Positions 36,861 through 44,235 of a stretch of 64,000 bases of DNA are shown in pieces. Within the stretch, counting starts at the first letter, position 1, and each line of letters begins with the position of its first letter. The notes below the pieces were generated by a model. It was not told the origin of the DNA. It saw nothing but the letters and a program-made list of their open reading frames with translations, and did not search any database. This DNA comes from Paenibacillus plantarum. Lineage in GTDB: Bacteria; Bacillota; Bacilli; Paenibacillales; NBRC-103111. Made by a program: the position numbers and the translations under genes. The DNA lies in NCBI RefSeq assembly GCF_013141695.1, contig NZ_WHNY01000026.1, positions 248,001-312,000 of the forward strand. Direction: 5' to 3'.

Positions 36861-38375
36861 ATGACTATTTCAAGCATGTTCAACAGACAAGATTTAAAGC
36901 AAGAATCACATCTTTCTCTTCGTGACCAAGACGTTATTCGCCGGAACTTTATTGTTTTTCTTGCCATTTCTGCTACCGCTTTACTCATTTATATGAGTGT
37001 GCTTACCTTAGGCGCGGGAGAGATGGACTTTAGTCTTACGTTTACGCTCATATTTGAAACAATCATTTGGTTGACGTTTGCCTACTTGCACTTCACCAAG
37101 AAATTTATTCATTATTTATGTTATTTCGCGGTCATTACCAGTGGCATTTCAACTACCGTGCAACTGATTGGAAAATCGGATGTCACCAACATCTTTTCCG
37201 TCTATTATATGATGATCATGGCGCTTATTTTCATGAAAATGCTGCCTTGGCTCATCTCTGCTGTATGGGGACTTGCTCTGGTCCTCTACCAATTCGTCGG
37301 CCAAAAAGATGCGCTGCAAATCGATCCGCAAACAGCGCCAACCTATCTCATTTATTTTTTCTTAATTAGCGTTCTGATGTTCGCCGTTTTGAAGGTTACT
37401 GGCTATATGCACAAAAGTATGGAAGAAGCCCGGACGCAAGCGGAGCAGTTCCTTGCCCTACAGCAGGAACAACGCGAAATCGCCGCTAAGCAAGTTACGC
37501 TGGTCACGGAGCATCTGCATTCCATCTCACAATCAGCCGAGGAAGATAGCTCTTCCTTTGATGAAATGAATAACGCCTTCCAGGATATTGCAACAGGCGC
37601 AGGCGATCAAGTCGATTCAACACTATCCATTACGGAGTCCGTGAATCACATGAATGAGCTGATTAAAGAGATGTCCGACTCGATCTACAACTTACTCGGA
37701 AAAACATCCGAAGCAGCTACACTGTCCGACCAAGGTCTCGGCCGTATGGAGCAGCTTTCAGATACTTTCTTAGCTTTCACCAAAGATATTGAGGCTGTTT
37801 CTCATGACACAACTTCCCTGATCACGCGTTTAGATGAAACAAGCCAATTCAGTCATACGATTCAGGATATCGCGAATCAAACGAACCTCCTCTCGCTCAA
37901 TGCCAGCATTGAGGCGGCAAGAGCCGGCGAACATGGCAAAGGCTTTGCCGTCGTCGCGAATGAAATCCGTAAGCTGGCCGATATGACAGCCAAATCTGCC
38001 ATTCGCATTTCCGAGCAGTTGCAGGAATTCACAACACTGTCTAGCCAAACTCGCTCCCGAATGGATCAAGTCTCTCTGCGCATGCAGCAGAGCACGGAGA
38101 TTACAGGCCAAACGAAGCAAGCGTTCGAGTCCATCACCGATTCCGTTACGATGCTTAAGGTGCTTTCTACGAGTTATGGCGAGCTCATGGATCGGATCAG
38201 CAACTCGTCCGTCACAATCAGCGATTCAACGAACAACTTGGCGGCGATCTCTGAGGAAGCATCGGCGACACTCGAAGAGTTGTCCGCAACCTTGCAATCT
38301 CTGCTCGTCAACAATCGCAAGAACTTGGCTCGTATTAAGGAAGCGGAGCAAAATTTGCGTGTGGTTACTCAATAG
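36861..38375 (+). CDS. Methyl-accepting chemotaxis protein with multi-helix N-terminal domain
   Basis: The 504-residue receptor lacks the usual large extracellular domain. It has five or six membrane helices in the first 185 residues, then a long coiled-coil signalling domain with the strictly conserved hairpin tip '[29 protein letters not shown]'. It would sense a membrane or intracellular cue and control CheA. ATG 36861 follows GGGGG by six bases and is preferred to ATG 36855, which directly abuts it. The upstream stem at 36809-36854 may hide the ribosome binding site. Confidence 0.88.
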   Translation: MTISSMFNRQDLKQESHLSLRDQDVIRRNFIVFLAISATALLIYMSVLTLGAGEMDFSLTFTLIFETIIWLTFAYLHFTKKFIHYLCYFAVITSGISTTVQLIGKSDVTNIFSVYYMMIMALIFMKMLPWLISAVWGLALVLYQFVGQKDALQIDPQTAPTYLIYFFLISVLMFAVLKVTGYMHKSMEEARTQAEQFLALQQEQREIAAKQVTLVTEHLHSISQSAEEDSSSFDEMNNAFQDIATGAGDQVDSTLSITESVNHMNELIKEMSDSIYNLLGKTSEAATLSDQGLGRMEQLSDTFLAFTKDIEAVSHDTTSLITRLDETSQFSHTIQDIANQTNLLSLNASIEAARAGEHGKGFAVVANEIRKLADMTAKSAIRISEQLQEFTTLSSQTRSRMDQVSLRMQQSTEITGQTKQAFESITDSVTMLKVLSTSYGELMDRISNSSVTISDSTNNLAAISEEASATLEELSATLQSLLVNNRKNLARIKEAEQNLRVVTQ

Positions 38376-38396
38376 GGCTGTATACCATTATTCATT

Positions 38397-38436
38397 AAAA
38401 AACGGAGCCCGCAAACCCGCGGCGCTCCGTTTTTTT
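38397..38436. terminator. Bidirectional terminator between convergent genes
   Basis: Stem AAAACGGAGC plus CCGC pairing with GCGG plus GCTCCGTTTT, with an A-run before and a T-run after. It ends both the chemotaxis gene (plus) and the DUF4317 gene (minus). A near copy of this hairpin occurs at 53510-53544. Confidence 0.88.
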
Positions 38437-38446
38437 AGAATTCAAA

Positions 38447-39610
38447 CTACAAATCCTCCGTATTAAGCGTAAATCCTTCGATAATGACGTCTTCATCAAC
38501 CTCGATCAAAATACATCGTTTTCCGTGATAATTCACCTGTTTCACGTATTTCAAATCTTGCGGACTGACTGTAATCGTGGCGATCTTCGTATCAATCTTA
38601 ATCGATTTTGAAGTGAACTTCGGCATGACGCTGCTCGCTTTGATTTCGTAGTTTTTGTCGTCGACAACGTTTTGGAATGCTCGTTCCACCTTTTCTGTCG
38701 TCACATTCTCCACGCCACTCGCCGACAGCATGCGTTCCACATCTTTATAATCCAGCTTTGGAGGCTCTTCCTCCTCGTTGGATTCGATGACCCGATGAAT
38801 TTCCTCGTACACATGAGCAATCGTAGCGGCATCAAGCTGATCCCCTGCCAATTCATTCACGATATCTTCAAAAATGGCTCTCTCTTCTAATGCTGTCACG
38901 GTCTTCTCGGCATTTAAGACTTGCTCGATGTATTGCCAATTCGGTTCATGCGCTCTGCCCGAGCAATACAGAATGCGATTCACGTCGGAGTAGTTGTCCG
39001 TTACACTAGGATAGAAAAAACCTTGCTCCGGCGTGTTCAATTTGATGATCGGATCTACGAAGACATTATACTTATATTCCCTCTCCACATAGTCAAACAT
39101 GAGCGTTTTCTTTTGTTGTTCCGTAGAATTCACGCTGCACAGAATGAATAGATTCGCGAACATCTCGTTCTTTTCGCTCTCCATGGCATCTTCGTTCCTA
39201 CTCTTGGTCGGCCGTGAATATTGTCCACGAACAAAAGTAACCACAGTATCCTGCTCGTATACGGTATCAACCAACATTTTCTCCACCAACAAAAGCATCA
39301 GATCTTGCCATTCTTCCGCATTACCGGTCACCAAACCTTGATGCAGAAGCACCTGTGTAGGCTGCTCCGCTTCGTCCTGAAACTTTAACTCATACATCTT
39401 CTGATCTAATTCGCCGGTCAGCAGTTTCTTGAAATTGAGCATATATAGTTCCTGCTTTTCCCTTTCGACTAAGGCGAACGGTTGGCGCTCAAAATGGTAG
39501 ATCTCGTTGGTTTCCTTCATGATGTACACGTTTAAAATATCGTGAATTTTAAGCATTTCGTTATCCAATTTAAAATGCTTCCGAATATGTGCGATTTCTT
39601 TCTTTATCAT
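38447..39610 (-). CDS. DUF4317 family protein
   Basis: The 387-residue soluble protein matches the DUF4317 family of Firmicutes, recognisable from 'IAHIRKHFKLDNEMLKI', 'DTVVTFVRGQYSRPTK', 'ILCSVNSTEQQKKTL' and the C-terminal 'VVSPQDLKYV'-like 'TVSPQDLKYVKQVNYHGKRCILIEV'. Function is unknown. It stands alone between a terminator at its 3' end and a gene-poor stretch at its 5' end. The ATG has AGGACC close upstream and a better AGGAG about 15 bases away. Confidence 0.8.
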   Translation of the reverse strand: MIKKEIAHIRKHFKLDNEMLKIHDILNVYIMKETNEIYHFERQPFALVEREKQELYMLNFKKLLTGELDQKMYELKFQDEAEQPTQVLLHQGLVTGNAEEWQDLMLLLVEKMLVDTVYEQDTVVTFVRGQYSRPTKSRNEDAMESEKNEMFANLFILCSVNSTEQQKKTLMFDYVEREYKYNVFVDPIIKLNTPEQGFFYPSVTDNYSDVNRILYCSGRAHEPNWQYIEQVLNAEKTVTALEERAIFEDIVNELAGDQLDAATIAHVYEEIHRVIESNEEEEPPKLDYKDVERMLSASGVENVTTEKVERAFQNVVDDKNYEIKASSVMPKFTSKSIKIDTKIATITVSPQDLKYVKQVNYHGKRCILIEVDEDVIIEGFTLNTEDL

Positions 39611-39924
39611 GGTCCTGTAGACGCTCCTATGAAGTAAAATGGACTTCCTAAATGCTCAAATCATAACAAAAGCCCTTCATGAGAAGGGCTTCCACCGTTG
39701 CTTCCCTTTATTTCAGATCCAAACTAAAAATGAACAGCACTTCATATATCTCGTAATTGAACATATAGCGATAATTGACACTACTTATGAACTACTTCCT
39801 GTATGTTAATTCATAATTATAGATTTCTCAACAATTTTGAGTAACTATCTTCAAAATAAATAATAATTGTAATGTTCAGGCGTACATTTACATTATAAAT
39901 ACGGATCCCGCGACCGAATTGTGC
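39611..39924. other. Gene-poor AT-rich stretch
   Basis: No coding region could be supported. It contains the terminator hairpin at 39670-39691 and otherwise low-complexity AT-rich sequence. It presumably holds the promoter for the DUF4317 gene and the 3' flank of the LacI-family remnant. Confidence 0.5.
39670..39691 (-). terminator. Short hairpin terminator downstream of LacI remnant
   Basis: AAGCCCTTC pairs with GAAGGGCTT around a 4-base loop. On the minus strand it is followed by a short T-rich stretch. It lies about 235 bases beyond the stop of the LacI-family remnant and probably ended that gene. Confidence 0.55.
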
Positions 39925-40065
39925 TCATTGTGTACTCTGCCTAATGATGAGATTAGGCTCTAACACCGTCAGTTTTGTCACTTTTTCTTTCTGAATCAAT
40001 TTGGATAAAATTAACATTGCCTGCTTGCCTAGTTGTTCACTTTACTGCGAAACCGTCGTAAGTTG
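39925..40065 (-). pseudogene. 3' remnant of a LacI-family repressor gene
   Basis: Read on the minus strand, the last 45 or so codons give 'QLTTVSQ', an in-frame TAA (40042-40044), then 'SEQLGKQAMLILSKLIQK' and 'KLTVLEPNLIIRQSTQ' before TGA at 39925. This is the usual C-terminus of LacI/PurR-type repressors (the 'LTTV..p..e.G..A...L' segment and the final 'L.p.Li.R.St'). The rest of the gene is absent: upstream the sequence changes directly into the adenylyltransferase gene on the other strand. The internal stop and truncation mark it as dead. Confidence 0.7.
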
Positions 40066-40926
40066 GCAATCTTGGTTACATGCTGTGACTGGCACGCCGT
40101 ATTGGTAACATTGGAAGGGTCACGCACAAACAAAAATATTCCCCCTGATACCTTCCAAGATTATGACATCTCTTACTTTGTAACAGATGTTGATTCTTTC
40201 AAGGAAATTGATCAGTGGCTTCGAGTTTTCGGGATTCGTGTTATGATGCAAAAACCCGAAGATATGGAGCTTTTCCCATCAGAATTAGGTAATTGGTTTT
40301 CATATTTAATGCTTTTTGAGGATGGAACTAAAGTAGACCTAACACTTATTCCCATTAATGAGGTGGAAGATTACTTTACCAATAGCGACGGCTTAGTTGA
40401 GGTATTGCTTGATAAGGATACTTTGGTTAAACACGAAGTGATCGTAAATGATCGGCAATATTGGATTAAAAAGCCAACAGCAAGAGAATTTGATGATTGT
40501 TGTAACGAGTTTTGGATGGTTTCAACCTACGTAGTAAAAGGATTAGCGAGAAAAGAAATACTTTTTGCTATTGACCATTTAAATGAGATAGCAAGACCAA
40601 ATTTATTGAGAATGATGGCTTGGAAAATCGGGTCTGAGCAAGGATACACCTTTAGTGTTGGGAAGAACTATAAATTTATAAATCGTTACCTCCCAAATGA
40701 AGACTGGGATAAACTCCTATCAACCTATTCAGAGAATGGATATCAGGAAATGTGGAATTCATTATTAACTTGTTATGAGCTATTTAGAACATACTCAAAA
40801 GCTCTGTCAGAAAGTCTCGGGTATCCGTATCCAGATTATGATGAAACCATTACGAAGTATACTGAAAGTATTTATTCTTCGTTAGGTAAACTATGGGCGG
40901 CTTTACTTATAGATAAACTTTGTTAA
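40033..40926 (+). CDS. aadK: Aminoglycoside 6-adenylyltransferase, AadK-like, with abnormal 5' end
   Basis: AadK-type enzymes inactivate streptomycin by adenylylating its 6-hydroxyl. From 'LVTLEGSRTN' onward the protein follows Bacillus AadK closely: 'DYDISYFVTDVDSF' with nucleotide-transfer Asp residues, 'MMQKPEDMELFP', 'NDRQYWIKKPTAREFDDCCNEFWMVSTYV' and 'YPDYDETITKYTE'. The first 30 residues do not carry the usual start. The only initiation codon is a TTG without a ribosome binding site, and the first 30 or so bases overlap the LacI remnant on the other strand. The gene has therefore probably lost its own start and first few codons by a rearrangement, and expression is doubtful. Its catalytic body is intact. 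Confidence 0.8.
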   Translation: MFTLLRNRRKLAILVTCCDWHAVLVTLEGSRTNKNIPPDTFQDYDISYFVTDVDSFKEIDQWLRVFGIRVMMQKPEDMELFPSELGNWFSYLMLFEDGTKVDLTLIPINEVEDYFTNSDGLVEVLLDKDTLVKHEVIVNDRQYWIKKPTAREFDDCCNEFWMVSTYVVKGLARKEILFAIDHLNEIARPNLLRMMAWKIGSEQGYTFSVGKNYKFINRYLPNEDWDKLLSTYSENGYQEMWNSLLTCYELFRTYSKALSESLGYPYPDYDETITKYTESIYSSLGKLWAALLIDKLC

Positions 40927-41001
40927 AATGGAATGTTTTGAATATAGTTCATCCTGCTGGGTCTTGATCATTCGCATCCAAAATCCCTCCAGAAGTAAAG
41001 T

Positions 41002-41030
41002 AAAAGCCCCCTTGTGAAAGGGAGCTTTGG
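41002..41030. terminator. Hairpin between convergent aminoglycoside genes
   Basis: AAAGC-CCCTT pairs with AAGGG-GCTTT around a short loop, between the stops of the two converging genes. T-rich tails are short on both strands, so efficiency is uncertain. Confidence 0.6.
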
Positions 41031-41040
41031 CTTTTGCGGG

Positions 41041-41580
41041 TCAAAAAGGGATTCTTTTTGTACTTATTACGTAGTCATGTTCGGCTGCCCACTTCACGAG
41101 GCCATTCCAGAAATTTTCACAAACTGAAACGATTTTTGAAGGTTCTGATAACTCTCCAGACATCACCATTCGCACAACATTGTCGAATCCTTCTGGACGG
41201 CTAGGGAGTTCCAACGCTTCCGGTAAAACCATTGAGCCAGTCGAGAAAAGTTTTTGGTTGTGTAACCCTTGCGTCAATGGCCAACTTCCTTCAACCGTAG
41301 AGGCAGTTTTAAGGAGAACGTCCGCACTTCGGACTTCCACTTCTGCTTTCCAAGGCCCCGCCGACCATTCATAGCTAAAATCTACGGATTCGCTGGATTC
41401 ATTTAGTACGCAAAACATCTCAATGTCTGAAAAGGGGCCGTCCGTACCTCTGGAAACAGAACCATAGACTCCAATGGCAAGGATTTTTTCTCCATACACC
41501 TCGTGTAATCTCGAGGCAATTTCGTGGCAGGTTTCAAGTCTTTCATTTCGAGAAATATTTACAGGTCCATTCATGTGCAT
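41041..41580 (-). pseudogene. Aminoglycoside 4'-nucleotidyltransferase (ANT(4')/KNT) with internal deletion
   Basis: The product is 179 residues, against about 253 in staphylococcal kanamycin nucleotidyltransferase. The N-terminal half aligns well ('MNGPVNISRNERL', 'AIGVYGSVSRGTDGPFSDIEMFCV', 'WPLTQ'). The C-terminal end also aligns ('GFDNVVRMVMSGELS', 'CENFWNGLVKWA', 'STKRIPF'). About 74 residues between 'WPLTQ' and 'GLHNQKLF' are missing, and the reading frame is kept. In the staphylococcal enzyme that segment includes the catalytic base Glu145, so this protein is expected to be inactive. ATG 41580 fits GGGAG ten bases upstream; the family start would be the ATG two codons later. A promoter and a possible leader peptide lie upstream. 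Confidence 0.82.
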
Positions 41581-41653
41581 TAGTGTGCATCTCCCTTTGA
41601 TTTATTTGGGTGAATAGTCACTAACACATGGATGGAGGACCTCGGGCTTTGGC

Positions 41654-41680
41654 TTAGCGGGGGACTTTTTGGGGATGCAT
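41654..41680 (-). CDS. Possible 8-codon leader peptide upstream of the ANT(4') gene
   Basis: The minus strand has AGGAGG, seven bases, then ATG and the codons for M-H-P-Q-K-V-P-R before TAA. It sits between the promoter at 41713-41741 and the ANT(4') start at 41580. Its AGGAGGA can pair with a TCCTCC further down the leader. Short leader peptides of this kind control several resistance genes by attenuation. Whether this one is translated is not known. Confidence 0.5.
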   Translation of the reverse strand: MHPQKVPR

Positions 41681-41712
41681 TTGATTTCCTCCTACAAAGT
41701 TTTCTTATGGAA

Positions 41713-41741
41713 ATTGTACCCAAGACAAGTTATTTTGACAA
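41713..41741 (-). promoter_or_regulatory. Sigma-A-type promoter for the ANT(4') leader
   Basis: On the minus strand TTGTCA (41741-41736) is followed after exactly 17 bases by TACAAT (41718-41713). Transcription would start some 30 bases before the leader-peptide ATG. This is the clearest vegetative promoter seen in the window. Confidence 0.7.
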
Positions 41742-41863
41742 GGTGTGGCGCGCGTTTCACAAAAAAACTTGCCGGTACAGACAGCGCGGAGAACCCTTAA
41801 CATAAAATGAATTGGATGGATATATCGATTGCTAATTGGATGGTTACATCCCGTGGATGAACT

Positions 41864-41886
41864 GATACTATGATTCTGAAAGTATC
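41864..41886 (+). promoter_or_regulatory. Inverted repeat upstream of small membrane protein gene
   Basis: GATACT and AGTATC are separated by 11 bases, about 30 bases before the ATG at 41917. It may be an operator or an RNA stem in the leader. No regulator is identified. Confidence 0.35.
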
Positions 41887-41916
41887 GTTTTCAATAACTT
41901 AAAGGAGTGATAATTT

Positions 41917-42126
41917 ATGTCGTTATATCTTTACTATTTTATATTTGCTGCTATTTTAATTACTGGTGGAGTAGCAACAATAGCGATTGGACACTCTAAT
42001 TCAAATAAAGAAGGCAATCCGGGATATGATCGCCAAACAAAAAGCATATTCGTTAATCTTACTCTTTATTATGCGGTTATTATCCCTCTAGGATTAATAG
42101 CTTTGATCGTTTATATTGTAAAATGA
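41917..42126 (+). CDS. Small membrane protein with two helices, unknown function
   Basis: The 69-residue product has two hydrophobic helices ('YYFIFAAILITGGVATIAIG' and 'LTLYYAVIIPLGLIALIVYIV') joined by a polar loop rich in Asn, Lys and Gly. AAAGGAG lies seven to eight bases before the ATG and a strong terminator follows at once, so it is a complete single-gene unit. The family is not recognised. Confidence 0.7.
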   Translation: MSLYLYYFIFAAILITGGVATIAIGHSNSNKEGNPGYDRQTKSIFVNLTLYYAVIIPLGLIALIVYIVK

Positions 42127-42127
42127 A

Positions 42128-42168
42128 AAAGAACCTTAGTTCAGTAACTCACTGTACTAAGGTTCTTT
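42128..42168. terminator. Bidirectional terminator
   Basis: A 13-bp perfect stem (AAAGAACCTTAGT / ACTAAGGTTCTTT) with a 15-base loop. It follows the plus-strand small gene directly and lies 35 bases beyond the end of the minus-strand small gene at 42203, so it serves both. Confidence 0.85.
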
Positions 42169-42202
42169 CGTTTCTTTTTATAGCTGAAATAAAGCATTAC
42201 TT

Positions 42203-42325
42203 CTATAAAAAATGGTTTATTAGAAAGAAAAAGAACCCTGAAAAAATGGAAATAAAAAATATAATTGTTAATGGGAGAAGTCCATCCAATTTCTGCTCAT
42301 AATTGTTGCTATGTGAATTATTCAT
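42203..42325 (-). CDS. Small single-helix membrane protein (40 residues)
   Basis: This reading frame encodes a polar N-terminus ('MNNSHSNNYEQKLDG') followed by one strongly hydrophobic helix rich in Phe and Ile. GGAGAG lies seven bases before the ATG. It starts 18 bases after the stop of another small membrane-protein frame on the same strand, forming a two-gene unit. Function is unknown. Confidence 0.6.
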   Translation of the reverse strand: MNNSHSNNYEQKLDGLLPLTIIFFISIFSGFFFFLINHFL

Positions 42326-42343
42326 TCTTATTCTCTCCTTTTT

Positions 42344-42490
42344 TCACGTTATTACTGTATTGATTCTGGACTTTTTACATTCAATTTCACGTTCATCTTC
42401 ACGGATGAGACGAGCCCCACCTATAGCGATAAGCAAAGGACTTGATACGAGCGCAATGCAAAGCATAATGAAAGATAGCAAAGCTGTCAC
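42344..42490 (-). CDS. Small single-helix membrane protein (48 residues)
   Basis: The frame starts at GTG 42490 with AAGGAG eight bases upstream. It encodes a hydrophobic helix ('FIMLCIALVSSPLLIAIGG') followed by a charged tail ('RLIREDEREIECKKSR'). It is the first gene of the pair with the 40-residue frame and is divergent from the MocR-type regulator, which may control it. Family not recognised. Confidence 0.6.
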   Translation of the reverse strand: MTALLSFIMLCIALVSSPLLIAIGGARLIREDEREIECKKSRINTVIT

Positions 42491-42567
42491 TGGTCCATCT
42501 CCTTCCCTCAGTGAATAACACCAAGATTACTTAATAACTATCATAAATTTGAAGAGGACGAATGTAA

Positions 42568-42600
42568 CCAACCAATTACTCAGTTTTTATGCCAACCAAT
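42568..42600. promoter_or_regulatory. Direct repeats, possible operator of the MocR-type regulator
   Basis: CCAACCAAT occurs at 42568-42576 and 42592-42600, 24 bases apart, between the divergent small genes and the regulator. A related inverted copy (ATTGGTCTGG) lies near 42682, and TTGATCTAAT is also repeated at 42602-42611 and 42693-42702. MocR proteins commonly bind spaced direct repeats in such divergent regions. Confidence 0.45.
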
Positions 42601-42721
42601 ATTGATCTAATCCATGTTCACAGAATGCTAAAGAAGAAAACATCGGTTATTTTTCATAAAAAGTGGTATTATAAATGTAAAATTGGTCTGGTTTGATCTA
42701 ATATTCAAGGGGATTTTTAAG

Positions 42722-44158
42722 ATGTGGAAACCTGATCGCAGTAGTAAAAAAGCTCTATATGAGCAAATAGCCGACTATCTCGAGCAAAGAATTTCCTATG
42801 GGGAGTTTCCTCCGGGCAGTTTGCTGCCCCCCGAACGAAAACTTGCTGAACAATTTGATGTGAACCGCAGCACTGTCATTTCAGCATTCGCGGAACTGCG
42901 ATCTATGGGGATTATCGAGAGCCGCATTGGTAGCGGAACTCGGGTAAGTACATCCAAATGGGGGGCCACTCCGAAACATACGCCAAACTGGAGTCGGTTT
43001 GCTGAAGGAGGAAGCTTTCTTCCTAACCTGCCTTTTTTACGGAGGATCCGCGAAGCGCTAGCTCATAATCCATCATTAATCGATTTTGCGAGCGGTGAGC
43101 TATCGGCTGATCTAGCTCCAACTGATGAAATCGCTGCACTCATGAGTAATAACGCATACACGTCCTATTTGGGTTACGTTAACCCTCAAGGTTCAACTCC
43201 ATTAAGAGAGGCTTTGGTTGATTATCTAACTAATTATCGAGGAATCCGGACAACAGAATCCTCCATTCTTATCACATCGGGCTCTCAACAATCGTTGTTT
43301 TTAATTACGCAGTGTCTTCTGTCTCCAGGTGACGCAGTTGCCATAGAAGATCCTTCCTACTGCTATTCGCTGCCCATGTTTCAATCTGCTGGCCTTCGCT
43401 TGTTCCGCCTCCCAGTCGATAATCATGGCGTACAGCCAGAGGATATTCGCACTTTATACAAAAAACACCGTATTAAAATGGTGTTTTTGAATCCGAATTA
43501 CCAGAATCCAACTGGAGCGGTACTAAGCGAAGAAAGACGCAGACGTCTTCTTGATATCATTAGTGAATTAGGACTTCCAGTAGTAGAAGATGATCCCTAT
43601 AGCTTAACCTCGTATGACGGTGTCCCTCCTTTGTCACTCAAATCCATGGATACGACGGGTTCGGTTCTATATATTGGTTCATTCTCCAAGATCGCAGCTT
43701 CTGGCTTACGAATAGGATGGATGGTAGCTCCTCGTTCTATAGTGGAAAGGCTAGCCGATGCTAGGCAACAGATGGATTTTGGATTAAGCATCATTCCCCA
43801 GCAAGTTGCGGGGCAATTTTTACAGTCAGCTTATTTTGCTCCTCACTTGGAGCGTTTGCGAATTCAGCTTCAATTTAAACGTGATTTACTCATCGAATCT
43901 TTAGAAAAGGAACTTTCAGGTCTGATTGAGTACGTGGTGCCCGTAGGAGGCATTCATTTTTGGTGCAAATTGATTCCGAGTATTCCAGACGGTATATTGT
44001 TGGAAGAATCCATTAAGAAAGGTATCGTCATGGTACCCGGGAGTGTTTATGGTTCCGATTCGGGATACGTGCGCTTTACATTCGCTAGGGCGAAGTCAGA
44101 CGAGATTGCATTGGGGATATCCAGATTTGCTGAAGCACTACGTGAGCTGATTAAATGA
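42722..44158 (+). CDS. MocR-type transcriptional regulator (GntR helix-turn-helix fused to aminotransferase domain)
   Basis: The 478-residue protein has an N-terminal GntR winged helix ('ALYEQIADYLEQRISYGEFPPGSLLPPERKLAEQFDVNRSTV', about 10-75). A PLP-dependent fold-type I aminotransferase domain (about 110-478) follows, with 'GSQQSLFLITQ', 'NPNYQNPTG', 'VEDDPYSLTSYDG' and the Schiff-base Lys in 'GSFSKIAASGLRIGW'. Such regulators control pyridoxal phosphate, GABA, taurine or other amino-acid genes. The frame extends upstream to 42683, but ATG 42722 follows AAGGGG by eight bases. The target is not clear; the divergent small membrane genes are the nearest candidates. Confidence 0.9.
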   Translation: MWKPDRSSKKALYEQIADYLEQRISYGEFPPGSLLPPERKLAEQFDVNRSTVISAFAELRSMGIIESRIGSGTRVSTSKWGATPKHTPNWSRFAEGGSFLPNLPFLRRIREALAHNPSLIDFASGELSADLAPTDEIAALMSNNAYTSYLGYVNPQGSTPLREALVDYLTNYRGIRTTESSILITSGSQQSLFLITQCLLSPGDAVAIEDPSYCYSLPMFQSAGLRLFRLPVDNHGVQPEDIRTLYKKHRIKMVFLNPNYQNPTGAVLSEERRRRLLDIISELGLPVVEDDPYSLTSYDGVPPLSLKSMDTTGSVLYIGSFSKIAASGLRIGWMVAPRSIVERLADARQQMDFGLSIIPQQVAGQFLQSAYFAPHLERLRIQLQFKRDLLIESLEKELSGLIEYVVPVGGIHFWCKLIPSIPDGILLEESIKKGIVMVPGSVYGSDSGYVRFTFARAKSDEIALGISRFAEALRELIK

Positions 44159-44170
44159 AGACTTATAATG

Positions 44171-44203
44171 AATAACCCCATCCTCCAATGAGATAGGGTT
44201 ATT
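44171..44203. terminator. Bidirectional terminator between convergent genes
   Basis: AATAACCC-ATC pairs with GAT-GGGTTATT (one mismatch) around a 9-base loop, followed by a T-rich tail. It lies 12 bases after the MocR gene and 33 bases from the end of the aldolase-family gene. Confidence 0.8.
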
Positions 44204-44235
44204 TTTATTTCAAACCTTTTGAAAGTAAATATGAT

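Noticed and set aside
41581..41713. Aminoglycoside-sensing riboswitch in the ANT(4') leader
   Set aside because: The leader has a short frame and possible pairing of AGGAGG with TCCTCC, but I could not match it to a defined aptamer, and the proposed aminoglycoside riboswitch is itself disputed. It is reported only as a possible leader peptide.
42303..42518. Plus-strand 71-codon frame
   Set aside because: It runs opposite to the two small membrane-protein frames, which have good ribosome binding sites; the plus-strand frame has none and is taken as a shadow.
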